DNA of 64,000 nt, from the NCBI GenBank assembly GCA_009731375.1, contig BJOX01000287.1, positions 344,385 to 408,384 of the forward strand. The letters are read 5' to 3'. The DNA is from Paulinella micropora (taxonomy: Eukaryota; Cercozoa; Imbricatea; Euglyphida). Of this stretch, positions 37,212 to 57,300 are shown piece after piece. The notes below the pieces were generated by a model. It saw only the letters and a program-made list of their open reading frames with translations, was not told the origin of the DNA and ran no database searches. Position 1 is the first letter of the stretch, and each line of letters opens with the position of its first letter. The translations under genes were made by a program, and so were the position numbers.

Positions 37212-37761
37212 AGTGCGTGTACTAGTTTGTTAGGCAAAGAACAGATGATTGCTGTTCTTCTCTGTACTTTTTCTTTCTTAGCAAATAGACATCCTTGTTG
37301 GTTCTTGTCATCGCCCTCTTCTTCTTTCTGATCGCTCTGTCCTCCCATACTTTCTTCTCTTCCTTCATCATGTCTTTCCAGTTGGGTGGTTTGTCTGTCG
37401 GTGACTTTTGTTGTGGTGGTGTTCGGCTATCTCTCTGTTGTCGTGGTTGTTGTGTTTCGTCTTCTTCGTCTGATCCATCTGGTGTGTCCACCTCGTGTGG
37501 TTCTCTCGGTTCATCCATTTCTTCTGCTTTTCTCATCCTGTCTCTATCAAAACCATATTTCGTCTTTGCCCTTTATGGTCTTTAAAAGCATCATGGAACA
37601 TGTCCCCGAGAGTTGTGCTAGTACCATAGGCATACTCCTCTATCTGATAATAGCAACTCTGCAAATCCTTTTTGTTTCCGCTAAACACCGGTGTGTGAGA
37701 CATCAACTGTCTCATGCTAACCGCATGGTGCCGAAAATCGTTTCCCCAGCGGCTCATAACC
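37212..37761 (-). pseudogene. Truncated Ty1/copia gag fragment
   Basis: Starts at the same primer-binding motif GGTTATGAGCC (37761-37751) that begins the intact copia element at 51379, with the gag ATG inside it. The first frame (TPVFSGN...) matches that element's VPIFEGN region. A TGA at 37535-37533 ends it, and the next frame (37536 downward) carries the acidic DTPDGSDEEDE then WKDMMKEEKKVW...RKKKR, matching SDSEEDEES...WDKMTAEQKREW...RKKKR. The element is cut off about 10-20 bp after the MVD stop codon, so MVD transcription runs straight into antisense gag. Confidence 0.8.
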
Positions 37762-38890
37762 GTTGATTAGGTAATTACCCGGTCACTCACGGACCTAATA
37801 CCTTTACACTGCGGTTTGCTGAGGGACTCCGTTAGAAGCCACGATGCCAATCGACACTTTTAATCCCGGGCCGCAAGTATATAGCAGAACTGACAAACTC
37901 AAAGGTAATAACGAAACTGAAATAAAGTCCGAACGACTCGGCTGTAATTATTACACAATTGTTATTGTCCAATCCTGAATGCCAATATCAGAGACAGTTA
38001 CGTCCGTTACGCTTATCATAAGTTGACTAGAACTATACTGTCATTCGACTTTTCGAATAAATTAATTACAAGTCACAAAGTAATCACTACTAGTAAACGT
38101 AGTTATCCTTAGTAACCAACGTGTCAGTTGACCAGTGTCACTTCAAAGGGACACTAAGTTTTTAACGGTTTTTCCGGGCTCTGGGTTCAACTTGATTGGA
38201 GTCTGACTTCCATTTCTATAATACTACCGTAGTAGAGTCATGATTGAAGTGGAGGTTAGCTTTGACTCGGAACCAGTCGTGTTCAATACTATGAAGTTCC
38301 TTCAAGTTTTTCCTTGAGCTCGTAAGGGTAAGACCAGGGGTCTTCATACAGTTTAACACTGACTTAAATGTACCTAGTAATACAATCAATAGTAACTTTC
38401 ATTAGCTATCGGTTGCACGGTCCCCGCCGCGTTGATCCAGCTCCTGTCACAGTGCGGAAGTTTGCATACAATTTATATATTATTAATACTAGAATATTAG
38501 TACAATGAAATAATAATTTTATCGCCCCTATCACATGTCGGTGATCACTACCAGTCGTTTATTAAATATAACACTTAATTGCCAGTCATTGACTGACTCG
38601 TAGTCTAGCCTCAGATATGGATGCCTCAAGACTCTGGGAAGGACAGTCTGCGCTTCAAGTAAGATCGAGTCTAGGCCCCCGGTGTCAGATGAGATGACTG
38701 AGTCAGAGGACTGCGCGTAACAAGTGAAACGATGAAAGGACAACGTACGGTATTGTTAGCCGCTTAGCGGGCGGCGGTTCAATCGCCTCAGCTCTAAGCT
38801 ATTCCGCTAGGTCCAGACCTCCGGGCAACGCCTTCCAGGTACGAACTGCAGACACGAACGAAGATATATAAAAAATAATTCAAGCCTTTT
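37762..38890 (-). other. Probable LTR/leader remnant of the copia fragment
   Basis: AT-rich non-coding DNA directly upstream (in element order) of the primer-binding motif. By position it should be the 5' LTR, but I could not define its ends because no second copy is visible. Confidence 0.35.
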
Positions 38891-39606
38891 TCAGGTGCAA
38901 CAGACTAGACTTTGGATTAAAGACATTTGTGATCATTTCATGCAGAAATTACAGACTTGAAAATTGCTTAAAAAACTTACTCGATATTGTATATAAGATG
39001 TTATGGTTTTGGCGAAGGGCATGGCGGTGTATACATGCCGAGCAGCATGTATGGTAGAAATTGAGTCCCAAAAAAAGCTGAAATGAGATGGTAGTATTAC
39101 TGAATTGGCGGCTCTGGCAGACTCCCGACAGAAAAGATTAGGTGTCAGTAGCCTTTTTAGACCCAAATGTATACTTAGGCCATGTCAATGAGGTGCCGGG
39201 TTTACCAAGAGAGTGGGTACGCGGGTCGCGTTCTTCAAGGATCAGCTAAGAGGAAGCAAGAAAAAGAAAAATGACGGGAGATGTATGATTTCGGCCTTGC
39301 GACCGGGCGGCAAAAACAACAACGGCAGCAGAAACAACCGAGAAGAACACTCACGACCAGAACAAGAACAAGCAACAAGCAACAAGCAGCAGCGGTAGCA
39401 ACAAAGGCGCCGCAGCACAAGAAGGACGAGCTAGCTGACAGCGGCATGCGTTATCTCTGGCATACAATAATCTGTTATCTGCGCAGCTCTCTGCGGTCTG
39501 TGCGGCAGGAATAAGCACGCAAGTATCTGTCTTCTCGGCGGCGTGTGCTAGCATCTCTCGCATGTAGCTGTCTGTGGCCTGCGCGGCAGGTGTGAGCAGA
39601 TAGACG

Positions 39607-39656
<50 letters not shown>

Positions 39657-40189
39657 CATGCGCGCTGCGACCTCCAGTTCCTTCTTCTGCAGTGCGAACT
39701 CGAAGCTGTGCCAGCAGCACACAACACGAACGCACCACGTGTACACACACCAAAAGAAAACACCAGCGCATGCACCAGCTTCCTCCTTTCGCCATATGCA
39801 GCCATGTACACACGTACATAAAGGTTCGTTGGTTCTATGTGTATCGATCTCCCCATGTCCGCCGCAGTCTCAAGCGGCCAACTACACCTCGACCTTGGCC
39901 TCTAGCCCTTACTAAACGGTGTTGAGCTACGACTCCTTTCTAGCACAGCCGCTTCTCCCCTATAGCCCCCATGAACAGCAAGTTTCCTCTTCACAGCATG
40001 GCTGCTCACACACAGCAGCAGGGGGGCGACGGGGGTGGGGGGCTGAATGCACAGAGAGAACATGAGAGGGTGTTTGTTGGGAGGGGAGAGCTGCACCAGA
40101 CACACATTCGCCTCCACATCTGAACCACAACAAGCATAGATATATAGATTCATACTACATACAAACATACATTACAGACACACATTACA
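38891..40189. other. Intergenic region with possible unidentified minus-strand exons
   Basis: No gene recognised. Two short minus-strand segments look exon-like: 39541-39590 (ATDSYMREMLAHAAEK, after a GCGCAG acceptor, with a decayed echo at 39475-39515) and 39657-39718 (HSFEFALQKKELEVAARM). They are separated by (TAGA)n at 39605-39655. I cannot assign a family. Confidence 0.25.
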
Positions 40190-40514
40190 TAGATACATAC
40201 ATACATACATACATACATACATACATACATACATTACATTACATACATTACATTACATACATTACATTACATACATACATTACATTACATACATTACATT
40301 ACATACATTACATTACATACATACATTACATTACATACATTACATTACATACATACATCGCATGCATACATTACATATATTACATACATGCATTACAGAG
40401 TAGATACATGTATGAAGTATACATTACAATGCATTACATGCATTACGTGTTTTATGTAGATTACACATTACATACATTACATAGTATTACATTACATACA
40501 TTACATTACATACA

Positions 40515-40545
<31 letters not shown>

Positions 40546-41010
40546 CATACATTAATACATTACATACATTACATACATTACATACATTACATACATTACA
40601 TACATTACATACATATACATACATTCCATACATTACACACTACATGCACATATACACACATACATACATACATAAATTACATACATTACACACTAAATAC
40701 ACATATACACACACATACACTACATACATACATACATACACACATACATTACATACATTACATAATTACATACGTTACATACATTACATACATGACATAC
40801 ATGACATACATGACATGCATGACATACATGACATACATGACATACATGACATGCATGACATGCATTCCATACATTCCATACATTCCATACATACATTACA
40901 TACATACATAAGACAGACAGACAGACAGACAGAGACATGCATACATACATACATACATACATACATACATACATACATGCATACATACATACATACATAC
41001 ATACATACAC
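40190..41010. repeat. (CATA)n and (ACATT)n microsatellite region
   Basis: Alternating CATA and ACATTACAT units, then CATGA and CATTC variants, and (CAGA)n around 40912-40932. Confidence 0.9.
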
Positions 41011-41136
41011 ACAGCTTCAGATGTATGTCTGTGTGTGTATCGGAAGACTTATCGTAGGCCTACTAGTTATATTGGCTGAGACATGTAAGATCAAAGTGGG
41101 CTGCTTGCGTCACTTAGTGTGGATTGAGGCTGCTGG

Positions 41137-41496
41137 GCCCCTTTCTCGCTTGTTGAGCCCGGAATAAAACCCACAGTGCTCTGTCGGTTTATACTAGACT
41201 GTCGAACAGTCTCGAAACTCCATCTGCTTACTGGGTCCTCTGTAATGGAGGTGGGAGCTCGTTCTGCAAGGGGCGCTTATGGAACGAGCCCTGGCCCCGC
41301 CTGGTACTAGGGAGCTTTGGTATCGCCTGTATCAGTCCCTTCCGTGCAAACATCACGGCTTAGCTGGGCATCGGGTTAATACTTTACCCACAGACTTCCT
41401 TGGTTGACGAAATCAGAAGCTCCTTTTTTCTGACATTAGTCGATATCTTATCTATCTATCTATTTATATATCTATATATCTATATATCTATCTGTA

Positions 41497-41558
<62 letters not shown>

Positions 41559-41579
41559 CCTATCTATCTATCTACCTAC

Positions 41580-41628
<49 letters not shown>

Positions 41629-42024
41629 CAGGAAGTATATCTAGTCCCCTTAGAGAAATATAGATATATACATATATATAGATATAGATAGATAGATGAG
41701 ATATCGACTAATGTCAGAAAAAAGGAGCTTCTGATTTCGTCAACCAAGGAAGTCTGTGGGTAAAGTATTAACCCGATGCCCAGCTAAGCCGTGATGTTTG
41801 CACGGAAGGGACTGATACAGGCGATACCAAANNNNNNNNNNCCTCAGGGTGCCCTTTCTCGCTTGTTGAGCCCGGAATAAAACCCACAGTGCTCTGGCGG
41901 TTTATACTAGACTGTCGAACAGTCTCGAAACTCCATCTGCTTACTGTGTCCTCTGTAATGGAGGTGGGAGCTCGTTCTGCAAGGGGCGCTTATGGAACGA
42001 GCCCTGGCCCCGCCTGGTACTAGG
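41137..42024. repeat. Satellite block with an inverted arm
   Basis: 41137-41447 and 41842-42024 are plus-oriented pieces of the 545-bp unit. 41698-41831 is the reverse complement of 41320-41450, separated from it by (TATC)n and (TA)-rich DNA, so this forms an inverted repeat of about 130 bp arms. 41832-41841 is a 10-N gap and 42025-42272 a larger gap. Confidence 0.85.
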
Positions 42025-42281
42025 NNNNNNNNNNNNNNNNNNNNNNNNNNNNNNNNNNNNNNNNNNNNNNNNNNNNNNNNNNNNNNNNNNNNNNNNNNNN
42101 NNNNNNNNNNNNNNNNNNNNNNNNNNNNNNNNNNNNNNNNNNNNNNNNNNNNNNNNNNNNNNNNNNNNNNNNNNNNNNNNNNNNNNNNNNNNNNNNNNNN
42201 NNNNNNNNNNNNNNNNNNNNNNNNNNNNNNNNNNNNNNNNNNNNNNNNNNNNNNNNNNNNNNNNNNNNNNNNGGGTTCAGA

Positions 42282-42380
42282 TATAACTATCTCCTACAAT
42301 GACGATTTTGTGTCCGCCGTTAATCGCGCGCAGCGCAAGGGCTAAACAGGCAACCAACTCCTGACCATGGCTGATGAAGT
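42282..42380 (-). CDS. Possible exon of a glycosyltransferase (GT28/GT1 N-terminal motif)
   Basis: The minus frame reads GQELVACLALALRAINGGHK then IVIVGDS, which resembles the G-x-x-x-x-P-x-x-A-L-A-x-x-L-x-x-x-GH-x-V-x-I signature of UDP-sugar-dependent glycosyltransferases (for example sterol glucosyltransferases). A GT donor follows GDS and the remainder would fall in the gap at 42025-42272. DFI-coding segments are repeated just upstream (42383-42420), like the exon echoes elsewhere. This is a single short block, so the call is tentative. Confidence 0.3.
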
Positions 42381-42692
42381 CGGGGCGTGATGCAAAGGGT
42401 TGATGAAGTCGGGGTTGTAGAAGGTAACTCACAACGAGCGTGAACTCCTGAAACCTCGACTTGCTTGTGACATCATCTCCTTGGGCACACGCTCCTGGGG
42501 AGTGTTCTAGTGTTGTCCCGTATAGTTCAAAAGGGCTCGGCTACCTTTCGGCTTGAACTGGGCACAGACACCAACCACAGCGAGACAGTGGTTGGTGTGC
42601 AGCATGGCCGGTGCTGAAGTTCTTGTCCGGGGGTAGTAGAGGAGGCAATGGCTTTTCAAGCTAAGCCACGCCCATAGATTAAACATTAAACA

Positions 42693-42766
<74 letters not shown>

Positions 42767-42941
42767 AATGTTTGTCTATCTGTATGTCTGTCTGTCTATC
42801 TATCTACCTACGGCATGTTGTATTCGACAAGCAGAATAGATGAGGTGGACACTTCTTTTTGCATAGTATCTACCCATCGACACGCCCTACCTACCCTGCT
42901 ACTTGCCTATCGAAGACTTGCTGCTTCTGTCACCTGCAGCA
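42381..42941. other. Intergenic region before SLC37-type gene
   Basis: Unique sequence with a repeated TGATGAAGTCGGGG motif (42383, 42402), then (TATC)n at 42694-42766. Nothing coding was recognised in the plus direction before the ATG at 42942. Confidence 0.5.
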
Positions 42942-49911
<6,970 letters not shown>

Positions 49912-51378
49912 CTACAGACGGAGCAGGCCAGGCTTGCTTGCAGCCGCGTGGGCTCTCGAGGGAAAGGCTAACATGTGGCGAGTTTCCGGAAAACGACCGC
50001 AAATACCGCGAAAGTTTCGCTGCCTTGGTCTGCCGTCTTGCTAGTCTATTTCTCATCTGTCATCTCTGTCAGCAGCAAAGGCGCAAAACGGTCACTGCAC
50101 TTGTAGCTACGTGCAAGTGTGCCGCAGAGTGCAGAGTTGTGTGTGAATGCGTGCGTTTTTTGCTTTCTCAATATGATTATATGCATGTATGCATGTATGT
50201 ATGCATGCATGTATGCATGTATGCATGCATGCATGCATGTATGCATGTATGCATGTATTTATGTATGTATGTATGTATGTATTTATGTATGTATTTATGT
50301 TGTATGTATGTATGTATGTATGTATGTATGTCTGTATGTCTGTATGTCTGTATGTCTGTATGTCTGCATGTATGTATGTATGTATATATGTATGTACGTA
50401 TGTGTATGTCTGTATGTCTGTATGCCTGTATGTATGTATGTATGTATGTATGTATGTACGTATGTATGTTCTTATGCAAGCACTGTTTTAATAAAATACT
50501 CACTCATAGGGCTGAGTGGAAAGACGAAGAGAGACTCTGAGAATGGAAGAGTTAATTAAGAGGTGAAGCGCATAAAGAAAAAAGCAGTCACAGTTCAAGG
50601 CCATGCAGAGACCCGATGCAGTTTAGCGTCATACCGAGGACGTGTGTATGTATGTATGTATGTGTGTATGTATGTATGTATGTATGTATGTATGCATGCA
50701 TGTATATGCATGTCGTAGTACTGATGAACGCAAGCAGTACCCTTCAAGTCTTGGAAATTTTTTCAATGACACTTGCAGCCGGCAAGTTATTACTTAAAGT
50801 TTTCCACTGACTTTTCAACGATTTTTAGTAAATGTTAGTAAATGAAGGCTTAGTCTTCGTAGAGCTGAAAAGGAGTTTTAAGGCTGCTATATCCGTCCGT
50901 AGAATCAGCAATACTTTTTCGAAATTTTGACGGTAAATTGAAACAAATTCAATTTTCCGCTGAACGAGGTGACTTTGATGGCAACGAACTTAATAATCAG
51001 TGAAGAACGCTTGTTTTTCGTTGAGCTGAAAAGGACTCAGCCAAAGCATGTAGCTGAGAAGGCAAACCGCGTTGTAATGTACTACTAATACCCGTTACTC
51101 CACCTAGACAATTTACCGGTAATTTGGATAGTCTTAGTCATAGGCAGGTTCATAGGCCGGACAGTTATTAATACCTTTATTACTGACAAGGACACTTTCT
51201 AGAGTATTCGCGAATCATAGTCTGGAATGCCTAGAATCAAATGAGTATTACCATTCTGTAAAGGTCATAACATCATAAATTTGTGTGACCCAAAGTCATT
51301 AAAAGTCTTTTCTTCGGTTATTCTTTACCCTTAGCGGGGTAGCTTCCCGAAACTCTGCTTTGAGTGATAGATTACTTT
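49912..51378. other. Intergenic region before copia element
   Basis: Unique sequence to 50180, (ATGT)/(ATGC) repeats at 50183-50475 and 50645-50710, then AT-rich DNA from 50740 that by position should contain the copia 5' LTR. No matching 3' LTR was found, so no boundary is drawn. No host gene recognised. Confidence 0.45.
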
Positions 51379-51389
51379 GGTTATGAGCC
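51379..51389 (+). promoter_or_regulatory. Copia primer-binding site (half-tRNA type)
   Basis: GGTTATGAGCC is complementary to GGCTCATAACC, the anticodon stem-loop of many initiator tRNA-Met, not to a tRNA 3' end. Drosophila copia is known to prime from an internal fragment of this tRNA. The identical motif heads the truncated copy at 37751-37761. The gag ATG (51383) lies within it. Confidence 0.65.
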
Positions 51390-54384
51390 TTGTCAAGGAG
51401 GCAAGCGTGCCAAAGCACGTATTGAGTCAAGTGCCCATATTCGAGGGCAACGACCAAAGCTTTTGGCCTTGGTCAAGCAAGTTTCAGAAGCACATGCAGG
51501 GGATATCTGTCCACGTGGCAGAGATGGTATCTGTGGCATTAGCCGACCCAGCTAAAGCCAAAAGGGATTTTCCTTACGACGAAGCAAGGGCTAAGACGGC
51601 AGAAGACTTAGAAGAGCCCGACACGCCCATAAGTGATAGTGAGGAAGATGAAGAGTCAGACACCTCTCAGAGAGGAAGACAGAGACCCCAGACAAAGAAA
51701 GAAGATATCAAACAGCCAGAAGGTTGGGATAAAATGACAGCAGAACAAAAGAGAGAGTGGAAAGAGAAAGAAGCAAGGAAAAAGAAAAGACAAAGTATGA
51801 AACAACACACAAGAAGAAAGACAGCTATCCGCAAAGAGAAGAAATATTATGAAAGGATGAAAACTTTGCAGTTATGTCTGTCTGTGGCTTTTTCCAAAGA
51901 CAATGTATCTAATTTCCTGCGAACACAGAAGACGAAAGGACCCATTGAAGAGTTGATAGTAGTAAGAGATCAATGGGGAGGCATTTCCGGAGCAGGTAGG
52001 TACATGTTAGAGGAAGAGTTTGAGAGAACGAGACCAAGGGCAGGTCAGAGGTATGTAGACTGGCTAAATGAATTTCTCGCAAAGAAAATCCAGCTTGAAA
52101 GTTTACGTGGGGCGCCATTTTCCGATGAGGAAGCAAAGAGAAAGCTATTTAAGAAATTGCGCTACCATCCAGCTTTCGGGGATAAATTTCAGGTGGACCA
52201 CTATGATCTCCCGGCCAGACTAAGACCAAATTTCTCGGAACTATGCGAAGCATCTAGGGAAAGATGGTTAATGTGGGAAGAAAAAGAAAGACGTAACAAT
52301 TTCCGTGAGAGAAAAACTCAAATTCGCAAAGACAACAACAAGAAATCTCGGGATGGCAAGCAGCGGCAAGAGACCAATCTCCTGATGGATAATAAAGGGA
52401 AAAGGGGAGACAATAAACCGGGACCAAAGACAGCTCCAAACTGGACGCTCAAAGTCACGTGTTTCGGATGTGATGCCAAAGGCCATACCATGAGATATTG
52501 TCCGGTGATTTCGGAAAAGTTCCGCAAAGAAGGAAAATTAAAACGGAATCAAACGGAAGACAAAGGCACGGAACAAGAAAAGAACGAACAAAAGAACAAT
52601 TACAAAAACAAAAAGAAACCCTTTCATAAGAAAAAGAAAGCACTCACTTTGATAACAACCGGCAACGACAAAAACGAAGACGAACAAAGTGACTCTGATA
52701 CAAACGTTGCTTTAATCCATATGGGGAACACTTATGATAAGAGCGATGATGATGAGGAAGAAAGAGAAAGAGATGACGAGCAACCAAGCTCACCTCATCA
52801 CAAATCTACAAGTCCCCAAGCCCTTTTGAACGATACAAAGACTACACCTAGGGTAGGGAATAGACATAGTGAGAGTGGAGAAGGACGGGAAGTGCGGTTA
52901 GTATCGGCCACCCTACGAGGTCCCTCTTCACTACGGGGAGAAGGCAAGGAAGAGCGGTTAGTATCCGCCACCCCACGATGTTCCCCAGTCACCCCTAACC
53001 CTAACGAAACTCCTTTGAGGCTTGAGAGTTCTTACGGAGTCACGCTTGACACAAAATGTGCCGGAATAAACAGACGCAAAAAACCGTGTAATGTTTCCGT
53101 TGAAAAATCAAAAGGAAAAGGAATATACGCAAATCACGCGAAACGATTATCTTGTGCGAGGTACTGCAGATATCACGCCACACAAGACCCAGATTATCCG
53201 GAGTTGGATTTGTCGGTAAGTCCCGTGTTGCGTCCCCCCAAATCTCCTTACTACCCAGACGAACGAGGTCTTAAAGCTGCGGCATTGGAAAAGTCTCATA
53301 AAATTACGCAAAGACTCGTTTTCGGGGAATTTGAAACTTTACGTGACACCAAAATTTCCACAAGTCCACAAGTCTCGCAAAATATTCCGCAACAACCACG
53401 CAAACATAATCCATTTTCTAGTCAGCGGACCGGCCAGAGCAGAGAAGGGAGAGAAGAGAGTGGAGTAGATGAGGGAGAGCAACGACNNNNNNNNNNGCCA
53501 CTTCTGTCAACAATTTTGGCAACCAAATAGGTCCCACCTCACAACAACTCCAAATCTCTAGTTCTAGACCAATCACAGCACTCCCACCAACACAGACAAC
53601 AAACACGCAACCCATCAACCCTCCCGTCATAACCTTCAAAGATATAAATGAAATAGCTAAAACGTTGATGAATGAGTGCGTGAGGGGAATGAATGGAGAA
53701 GTGATGCGTGTCGTGAGTGGCGAGCTAGAGAGAGATGACTTTTTGACTGACATAGTAAGAGCAATAGAAGGAGTGTACTTGGAGAGAGCAGTCAGACAGA
53801 GTCCCATCACTACACCTCCACAACTCACAGAAGAGGGACAAGGTGAGGGTAGAGGAGTCTCTGAGGGTGAACTAGAAACAGAGACAGAGACAGAAGGAGA
53901 GACAGAGCATGTACTGATACATGTGAGAAAAAGAGTGATGAAAAAGAGAGACATGACAGTACAGGATAGTGGAGCAAGCACAGACATATCATGCAGAGAA
54001 GACAGATTGACGGATGTCGATGAGATAGACCCGGTAGAACTACTGACAGGTAATGGAGAAAGGGAGTTGAGTAAGTCAGGAAGAGCTAGGCTGACTGTGA
54101 TAGATGGGAAAGGAAGGCCTAGAGCAGTAGAAAAGAAGATGTTACTCGACACTACCTTACCAGTTAGCATAGTCTCTACAGGACAGATGGACCACAGACA
54201 CAACAGATCAGTCATCCACCAAAACGGACAGTTAGTAATACTCAAACACCCCATCCACATTAACGAGAGTGACATATTAGTAAGGGGAAGATTAACTAAG
54301 AGTATGATATATAGATGGGATGACGAATATGATGAACCATTGAAAGTCAACGAAAGATATGATCCTTTCGCAACAAGGGGGTAG
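51383..54384 (+). CDS. gag-pro: Copia Gag-protease
   Basis: Starts MSLVKEASVPKHV at the ATG inside the primer-binding motif. An N-terminal capsid-like region (VPIFEGNDQSFWPWSSKF) leads to acidic and basic linkers and a zinc knuckle CFGCDAKGHTMRYC (C-x2-C-x4-H-x4-C, about 52460-52500). After the 10-N gap the frame resumes at 53497 and holds the retropepsin motif VQDSGASTDIS (about 53960-53995). It ends at TAG 54382-54384. The apparent frame change across the gap reflects its unknown length. The pol frame overlaps the end at -1. Confidence 0.85.
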
Positions 54385-57300
54385 AAGGGGAGGGAAGCCC
54401 CACAAATGAGAACAAAAACGAGACAAGTAAGCATGAAGTAAATAAGAGAGAGAAAGAATTACACGTAGATATAGTATTATATGAAGCTTACCCCAGAAAG
54501 TCAGACAAACCTAGAAAGATAGGAATCAAGCTTTTTCACTATGCCTGTGGGCATTATGGGTTAACAAAGATGCGCCTATTGGCAAAAATTTTGAACATTA
54601 AGTTAGTTGGTGACGAGAGCGATGTGAGATTTTGCGAATCTTGCATGATAGGAAAGTCTAAACGTTTGCCACGTTTTGCAGTTAATACAATAGAAAGAGC
54701 CCAAAAGCCAGGTATAATTCTACACATAGACACATCAGGACCGTGGGCAACTAGATCAATAGGTGGTAAACGGTATAAATTTTCGGTCACCGACGACTAC
54801 TCACTGTTCATTCTTGACTTTTATTTAGCCCATAAGAATGAGTTTGTAGATTGCTTAAAACAAGCTGTAGCCTTTTATGAGAGACAGACAGGAAACAAAG
54901 TAAAGGAAATTCGCGCAGATCAAGAATTCCATATTCCGGAGGAAGTCATTAAGTGGTGGAAAAATATTCGCTTTATTTGGAAAACCTCCGCGACAAACGA
55001 TAAAGACGGGAATCCTATTGCGGAAAAAGTGAATGATATTACGGCGGGGCCTGCACGAGCAATGAGATATCACGCTAAATTACCGCCGCAATTCTGGGCA
55101 GAATTAGAACACGCAGCAACAACCATTCACAACATACTACCGGCAATTCACGGGGAACGCAAAGGAATTTCGCCTTATGAGCAGCTGTTAGGTAGAAAAC
55201 CAACACTCTTTCATTTAAAACCAATAGGATGTATGGGTGTGTTACATATACCTAAGACTAAAGTGCGGAAGGGAGAGTACAGAGGGAAAAAGGTGATGCT
55301 AGTAGGATATGATCTATTTCGGGAACTATACCGCGTATGGGATGGTAAGAAGATAATTTCCGGAGTGAGAGATGTGAGATTTAATATTCACAAAATCGGT
55401 AAACAAGCTCATCCTCCTAAACTAGTGTCGTGGGATAATGATGACTCTGAGGGGGAGAATGAGAATGAGAGCGAGCAACCACACACATCTCCACAAGCGT
55501 CACCACCCCAATCACCACCCCAATCACCACCTCAATCACCTAAGTCACCGCACAACGTCAACAACGACCACCCAACAACACACTTTGATGAAGTTGAGGG
55601 GGAGACAGAGAATGTTGATATCGATGCGAATGAGAATGAGCATGAAAATGAGCATGTGGAGAAGAATACATTGGATCACAAACATACACGCCTACACACA
55701 AGTCCAGAGCCACATTATCCACAACAATTACCCCCAGAGCACAAGATCAAGCCACAAGAGCATACAAATGAACAAGATCCAACAGATCCACTAAAAATAC
55801 ATGAAAGAAGAGCATACGAAGAAAAATCACCACCATCTAAGGGATTAACGTGGGAGCAGAGTCAGAGAGTAACGGAGAGTAACATAATCCCCGGTAAAAG
55901 GCAGCGCAAGGCAGTAGAGAGATTTACCCCTAGCAATGAGCCCAAGAGAGAAAAGAGAGAGGCTCAAGAGCTAATAGGTAAGGTAGTAAGAGTGCCCGCG
56001 CGTGCATGGGGAGATGGATGGGCGAAGAAAAAGTACGGTGAGGGATGGGAGAGCATAGTACGAGTAGGGGTAGTCAGCAGAGTGAGTGACCCCAGAGATA
56101 GACTCGTAGTAAGAGACAGACCTCAGCCCACCCACATAGTTAAGTTTGAGGACGAAGAAGAACGGATGTTGAATTCGGAAATCCTCAAATACTCCGTGAA
56201 AGATCCCGAATACCCGTTACAAAGTCCCGCTAATATGTTTTTATGCGATGACCGTATGGTGGCAGATGAGATTCGTGATTTTTATTTGTATGTAGATATC
56301 AGAGTACCCAAAGATGTCATAGAGGAAGGTTTGACAGCTAAAGATGTTTTAGAGGGTATGAAAACAGAGCTAAAAGCTCTTCAATCCTTTAACACATACA
56401 CATGGGTACCCCATAAGGAGGCAAGCAAGGCAGGAGTTAGTAAGATAGTTAGATTGACATGGGTTCACAAAGTAAAGTTAGATGAGAACGGGAAAAAGTT
56501 CATAAAGTCTCGTTTAGCTTTACGGGGAGATATGTTAGAACCCGGTGTTAGCTATAACCCAGATCAGCTCTTTGTTCCTTGCGCCGCGCACCATTCACTT
56601 TTATTTCTCGCCAAACTAGCTGCCTGGCACAAACACAAACTATACGGCATAGATTTTAAAAATGCATACCTAAATGCTCGTATGAATGACCCTGTTTATG
56701 CATATGCGCCAGAGAGTGTAGACAGAGAAGGGCATGAGGGGATGATATGGCGTATAGATGGTGCTTTATATGGTGCACCACAGGCAGGAAGAAGATGGTA
56801 TGAGATATTAGCACCCAAGTTAGAGGAGCTAGGTTTTAGGTTGCTAGATTCAGACTTATGTATGTTTGTAGAAAATGATAAAGCTTTGAGAGAGGCGATA
56901 GTAGGGATATTTCATGTTGATGACTTGTTGTTCACCGCACCAAACAAACAAGCATATGAGCGTTTTGCGTCCGCATTAGAAAAACATTTCCCGCTCAAAA
57001 GACTCGGTATTGCCCGTGAATTCAAAGGAATAGAGATAGAGCAATCGAACGGGAAAATAATTTTGCATCAGCGAAAATATCAGCAGCAGATACTAAAAGA
57101 GGTAGGCTACGATTCTGCTAAACCCGTTAGTACTCCAGCGCAAGAACATTTCACGGAACCGATGTCGGAATCAGCTAGCTTGCGAAAATTTTCAATTCCT
57201 AGTCTAGTTGGTCGTTTGCTATTTCTCGCAAAGATGACAAGACCCGATATAGAACAAGCACTAAATTCGGCAAGTGTCATGCAAACTATCGATAAGGGAA

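Noticed and set aside
38750-38835. tRNA gene suggested by GGTTCAATC
   Set aside because: T-arm and acceptor stems do not pair into a full cloverleaf on either strand.
50740-51378. Copia 5' LTR
   Set aside because: Expected by position, but no matching 3' copy or TG...CA boundary could be found, so no LTR is annotated.
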